Assembly: GCA_937862845.1 (NCBI GenBank)
Contig: CALMCK010000269.1
Span: 1-8,462, forward strand
DNA: 8,462 nt
Direction: 5' to 3'
Source of the DNA: an uncultured Burkholderiaceae bacterium
Lineage (GTDB): Bacteria; Pseudomonadota; Gammaproteobacteria; Burkholderiales; Burkholderiaceae
Each line of letters opens with the position of its first letter. Position 1 is the first letter of the stretch. Under the pieces are notes generated by a model. That model saw only the letters and a program-made list of their open reading frames with translations, was not told the origin of the DNA and made no database searches. Positions 6,136 to 8,462 of the stretch are shown here, in pieces. A program made the position numbers and the translations under genes.

Positions 6136-7845
6136 TTACATGCGTGTCGGTGCACCCACGCCCAGTAATTTTAACCCATTTGCTAGCACGTCGCGCGCAC
6201 TACTGAGCAAAAGCACGCGAGCGACTTTAAGTGCAGCATCGTCTGTGAGCACGCGCTCGGTTTTTGAGCCGCAGAATCCGTGCACTGCGCCCGCGAGGTC
6301 TTTGAGGTAAAACACGACATGGTGCGGTGCAAGCTCATTGGCCGCGGCGGTGAGTGTGTCAGGGTATTCGCTCAATAATTTCATCAAATGCGTTTCGGTC
6401 TGCGCGGTCAGCGGTGCGAGCGCTGCGGCATCTGCGGCCTGCTCAGGCACTGCGGCTTTTTCAAGTATCGAGCAAATCCGCGCGTGCGCGTATTGCACAT
6501 AGTAAACGGGGTTTTCATCAGACTGACTGATGGCGACATCGACGTCAAAAATGAATTCGGTGTCGGCCTTGCGCGAGAGCAATGTGAATCGCAGCGCGTC
6601 GCGGCTGGTCCACTCGATGAGTTCGCGCAGCGTGACATAGCCACCCGTGCGTTTGGAGACTTTGACTTCCGCGCCGTCTTTCATCACCATGACCATGGTG
6701 TGCAATAGATAATCAGGGAAGTTCGGCGCGACGCCCACATCCATCGCTTGCACGCCTGCGCGCACGCGTGAAATCGTGCCGTGGTGGTCAATGCCTTGCA
6801 CGTTGATGACTTTGGTGAAGCCACGCGACCATTTATTAATGTGGTACGCGACGTCGGGCACGAAGTAGGTGTAACCACCGTCTTTTTTGCGCATCACGCG
6901 GTCTTTGTCATCGCCAAAATCCGTCGTGCGCAACCACAGTGCGCCGCCATCCTCGTATGTGTGGCCATTGTCTGTCAATCGCGCCACGGTTTTTTCGACA
7001 TCGCCCGTGCTGTACAAAGACGACTCTAAAAAATAATGGTCAAACTTAACGCCAAACGCCTGCAAATCCAAATCCTGCTCATGGCGCAAATACGCCACCG
7101 CAAATGCTTGTATCCCCGCAAGGTCCGCCACATCCGCACTGGCAGTGACCGCGCGACCATCGGCAACGACGGTTTTACCCGCCATAAAGTCCGCAGCGAT
7201 TTCTGCCACGTATTCGCCATTGTAAAAAGCCTTGCTTTCTGGATTCTCAGGATCAGTTGGCCAGCAATCGTCACCGGGCTTAAAACCTTTTGCGCGCAGC
7301 TGAGTTGACTTGGTCAATGTCGCAATCTGCACGCCCGCGTCATTGTAATAAAACTCACGGTGCACATCAAAGCCCTGCGACGCCAACACATTGCCCAAAA
7401 TATCGCCAATCGCCGCTTGCCGCGCATGACCGATGTGCAGCGGCCCTGTCGGATTCGCGCTGACGAACTCCAGCATCACGTGTTCACCCGCATGCGCATT
7501 GGACAGCCCATAAGCCGCAGGGTTATTTAAAATCACCCGCACCACCGACTGCTTCGCCGCATCGGTCAAACGAATATTCATAAAACCTGGCCCTGCGATT
7601 TCGACCACTGCGATGTCATCATTGGCGGGCAGATTGTCTATCAACGACTGAGCCAACGCGCGTGGATTCGTGCCGAGTTTTTTGGCCAACTGCATCGCCA
7701 GATTACACGCCACATCGCCATGCGATGCATCGCGCGGTCGCTCGAGCACAATCGCTTGCGCCGCCGCATCAAAATCAGCGGGCGCAACAGCGCGCAACGC
7801 TTGGGAAAAAGAAGAGGTGATGCTGGATTTAATCGCGGCGAGCAT
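6136..7845 (-). CDS. argS: Arginyl-tRNA synthetase
   Basis: ArgS is a cytoplasmic class I synthetase that charges tRNA-Arg with arginine. From the ATG at 7845 it is 569 aa, near the 577 of E. coli; the reading frame stays open for 43 more codons upstream, but that stretch crosses the likely promoter and looks non-coding. The N-terminal Add-1 domain (about 1-110) is followed by the catalytic Rossmann core with FVSANPTGPLHIGHAR (HIGH at 137-140). The KMSKS counterpart is KVSKRTGGYVTL (about 395-406), a degenerate form usual in ArgS. The C-terminal DALR anticodon-binding domain carries YVQYAHARICS (about 449-459) and ends in the typical LLGVGAPTRM. No terminator is seen before the next gene 88 bp away, so it probably leads the argS to dsbA unit. 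Confidence 0.97.
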   Translation of the reverse strand: MLAAIKSSITSSFSQALRAVAPADFDAAAQAIVLERPRDASHGDVACNLAMQLAKKLGTNPRALAQSLIDNLPANDDIAVVEIAGPGFMNIRLTDAAKQSVVRVILNNPAAYGLSNAHAGEHVMLEFVSANPTGPLHIGHARQAAIGDILGNVLASQGFDVHREFYYNDAGVQIATLTKSTQLRAKGFKPGDDCWPTDPENPESKAFYNGEYVAEIAADFMAGKTVVADGRAVTASADVADLAGIQAFAVAYLRHEQDLDLQAFGVKFDHYFLESSLYSTGDVEKTVARLTDNGHTYEDGGALWLRTTDFGDDKDRVMRKKDGGYTYFVPDVAYHINKWSRGFTKVINVQGIDHHGTISRVRAGVQAMDVGVAPNFPDYLLHTMVMVMKDGAEVKVSKRTGGYVTLRELIEWTSRDALRFTLLSRKADTEFIFDVDVAISQSDENPVYYVQYAHARICSILEKAAVPEQAADAAALAPLTAQTETHLMKLLSEYPDTLTAAANELAPHHVVFYLKDLAGAVHGFCGSKTERVLTDDAALKVARVLLLSSARDVLANGLKLLGVGAPTRM

Positions 7846-8050
7846 AATGACTTTTAGAAAAAATGAATAACAACGGCAAAACTGTTGTAAAAATGAAATA
7901 AAATGAGCGCTTATTATAACCGCAGCGCCGCTAAAACGCTGTTTTTTCACCACCGCGCACCAAAAACCCCTCACGAAACCATGGATTGCGACACAATAGC
8001 GGTTGCTCGCACCTGTTGATTGTCAACCTTAACTGATCGGCCCACCCATC
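7846..8050. promoter_or_regulatory. Divergent intergenic region between argS and the DUF3566-like gene
   Basis: This 205-bp region must hold promoters for both directions. The minus-strand TATAAT for argS is at 7913-7918. For the plus-strand gene I see no convincing -35/-10 pair. A GTTGA/TCAAC inverted repeat (8015-8019 with 8023-8027) lies 24 bases before the plus-strand start and might be an operator or part of a promoter. Its role is unproven. Confidence 0.4.
7913..7918 (-). promoter_or_regulatory. argS: Candidate -10 box of the argS promoter
   Basis: A perfect TATAAT lies on the minus strand 67 bases upstream of the argS ATG. No good TTGACA-like hexamer is present at 16-18 bases upstream, and there is no TGn extension, so the assignment rests on the -10 alone. 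The implied 5' leader is about 60 bases, AT-rich, and contains a weak hairpin (CAAC/GTTG arms near 7870-7890). Confidence 0.45.
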
Positions 8051-8341
8051 ATGTCCACACGCCACATTGTCCGCATCGCCCCATTGCACACCAGTATTTT
8101 ATTCACCTTGATTTACTGCTTGGTGGCTGTACTTGTCGTATTAACAGGCTCTGTTTTTTTGGCCATCGAAGGCGGCCTAACCGACGTCATGACCAGCTTG
8201 ACCAACAGCATTGACACTTTGCTCGCGGGTGCATTGCTCAATATTTTATTTGTGTTTTTAATTTCGTTGCTGATCTCCGGCGTGTACAACCTGCTCGCCA
8301 AACACCTCGGCGGCATTGAAATCACGCTGGACGATGATTGA
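8051..8341 (+). CDS. Small two-helix membrane protein resembling DUF3566
   Basis: This 96-aa protein has a basic N-terminus (RHIVRIAPL), a first membrane helix at about 13-39, a short polar loop at about 40-56 and a second helix at about 57-82. It ends with YNLLAKHLGGIEITLDDD. A tyrosine-Asn then GGIE end, with an N-terminal basic/Pro segment before the first helix, is the pattern I associate with the DUF3566 family of transmembrane proteins of unknown function. The ATG at 8051 is the only plausible start: an in-frame TAA lies at 8030. No clear ribosome site precedes it, so initiation may be weak. It is transcribed away from argS as a single-gene unit, and the hairpin starting 12 bases after its stop ends it. 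No function can be assigned. Confidence 0.8.
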   Translation: MSTRHIVRIAPLHTSILFTLIYCLVAVLVVLTGSVFLAIEGGLTDVMTSLTNSIDTLLAGALLNILFVFLISLLISGVYNLLAKHLGGIEITLDDD

Positions 8342-8352
8342 CACAACACCCC

Positions 8353-8395
8353 TCAATTAAAAATCGCCAAGCATAGCTTGGCGATTTTTAATTGA
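8353..8395. terminator. Perfect 20-bp hairpin, probably a bidirectional terminator
   Basis: Bases 8353-8372 pair perfectly with 8376-8395 around an ATA loop. The GC-rich top (ATCGCCAAGC) and A/T-rich base give a run of five T in the 3' arm on the plus strand and likewise on the minus strand. It lies 12 bases after the DUF3566-like stop. The symmetry suits termination from both sides, so a convergent gene to the right is likely. Confidence 0.85.
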
Positions 8396-8462
8396 CACTC
8401 AATGAGTCCGAACCCTATTTGTTTCTGTTTGTTACCAATTGGGATTGGAGTATTACCCTTAC
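8396..8462. other. Unassigned window edge
   Basis: No gene is identified with confidence. A plus-strand TTGACA overlaps the hairpin end (8392-8397), with a weak TATTTG 18 bases on. A minus-strand frame entering from the right edge is open for 15 codons to a TAG at 8415-8417; it could be the 3' end of a convergent gene sharing the hairpin. Too short to call. Confidence 0.25.

Noticed and set aside
7923..7947. CAGCG/CGCTG hairpin followed by six T on the plus strand
   Set aside because: The stem is only 5 bp with a 9-base loop, and no plus-strand gene lies upstream, so it is probably chance within the divergent promoter region.
8014..8027. The word TTGACAATCAACA shared (minus strand) between the argS upstream region and the dsbA coding region near 5413-5427, with a shorter TTGACAATC before aceK
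   Set aside because: One copy is inside coding sequence and the match is only 13 bases, so chance is likely; no wider repeat surrounds them.

Overview
The window looks like chromosomal housekeeping DNA from a betaproteobacterium, most likely a member of the Burkholderiales. The evidence is the gene order argS, an FtsN-like membrane protein, then dsbA, followed by an SDR gene and aceK, together with protein sequences that read like Burkholderiales versions of these families. No transposase, phage gene, CRISPR array, rRNA or tRNA was seen. Seven of the eight genes are on the minus strand, so they read from high to low coordinates.

Region 1 (about 7918 down to 4054, minus) appears to be one transcription unit: argS (arginyl-tRNA synthetase), an FtsN-like single-pass membrane protein that lacks its expected SPOR domain, a secreted DsbA, and a second DsbA that is a lipoprotein. 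A TATAAT box lies upstream of argS. A strong intrinsic terminator follows the second dsbA. The unit joins translation, a cell-envelope protein and two periplasmic thiol oxidases.

Region 2 (3925 down to 41, minus) holds an SDR oxidoreductase, aceK (isocitrate dehydrogenase kinase/phosphatase, which controls flux between the TCA cycle and the glyoxylate bypass) and an MltB-type lytic transglycosylase. aceK and mltB are only 20 bp apart and are almost certainly co-transcribed. The SDR-aceK gap is 72 bp and holds no recognisable terminator. The unit ends at a hairpin with a U-run about 140 bp beyond mltB.

Region 3 (8051-8395, plus) is one small divergent gene for a two-helix membrane protein resembling the DUF3566 family, closed by a perfect 20-bp hairpin that could terminate transcription both ways. 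The last 67 bp hold nothing I can firmly identify.

Nothing here is clearly a new system. The points most worth checking are the SPOR-less FtsN-like protein and its direct abutment to dsbA, the tandem soluble/lipoprotein DsbA pair, the untranslated stretch after mltB, and the DUF3566-like protein.
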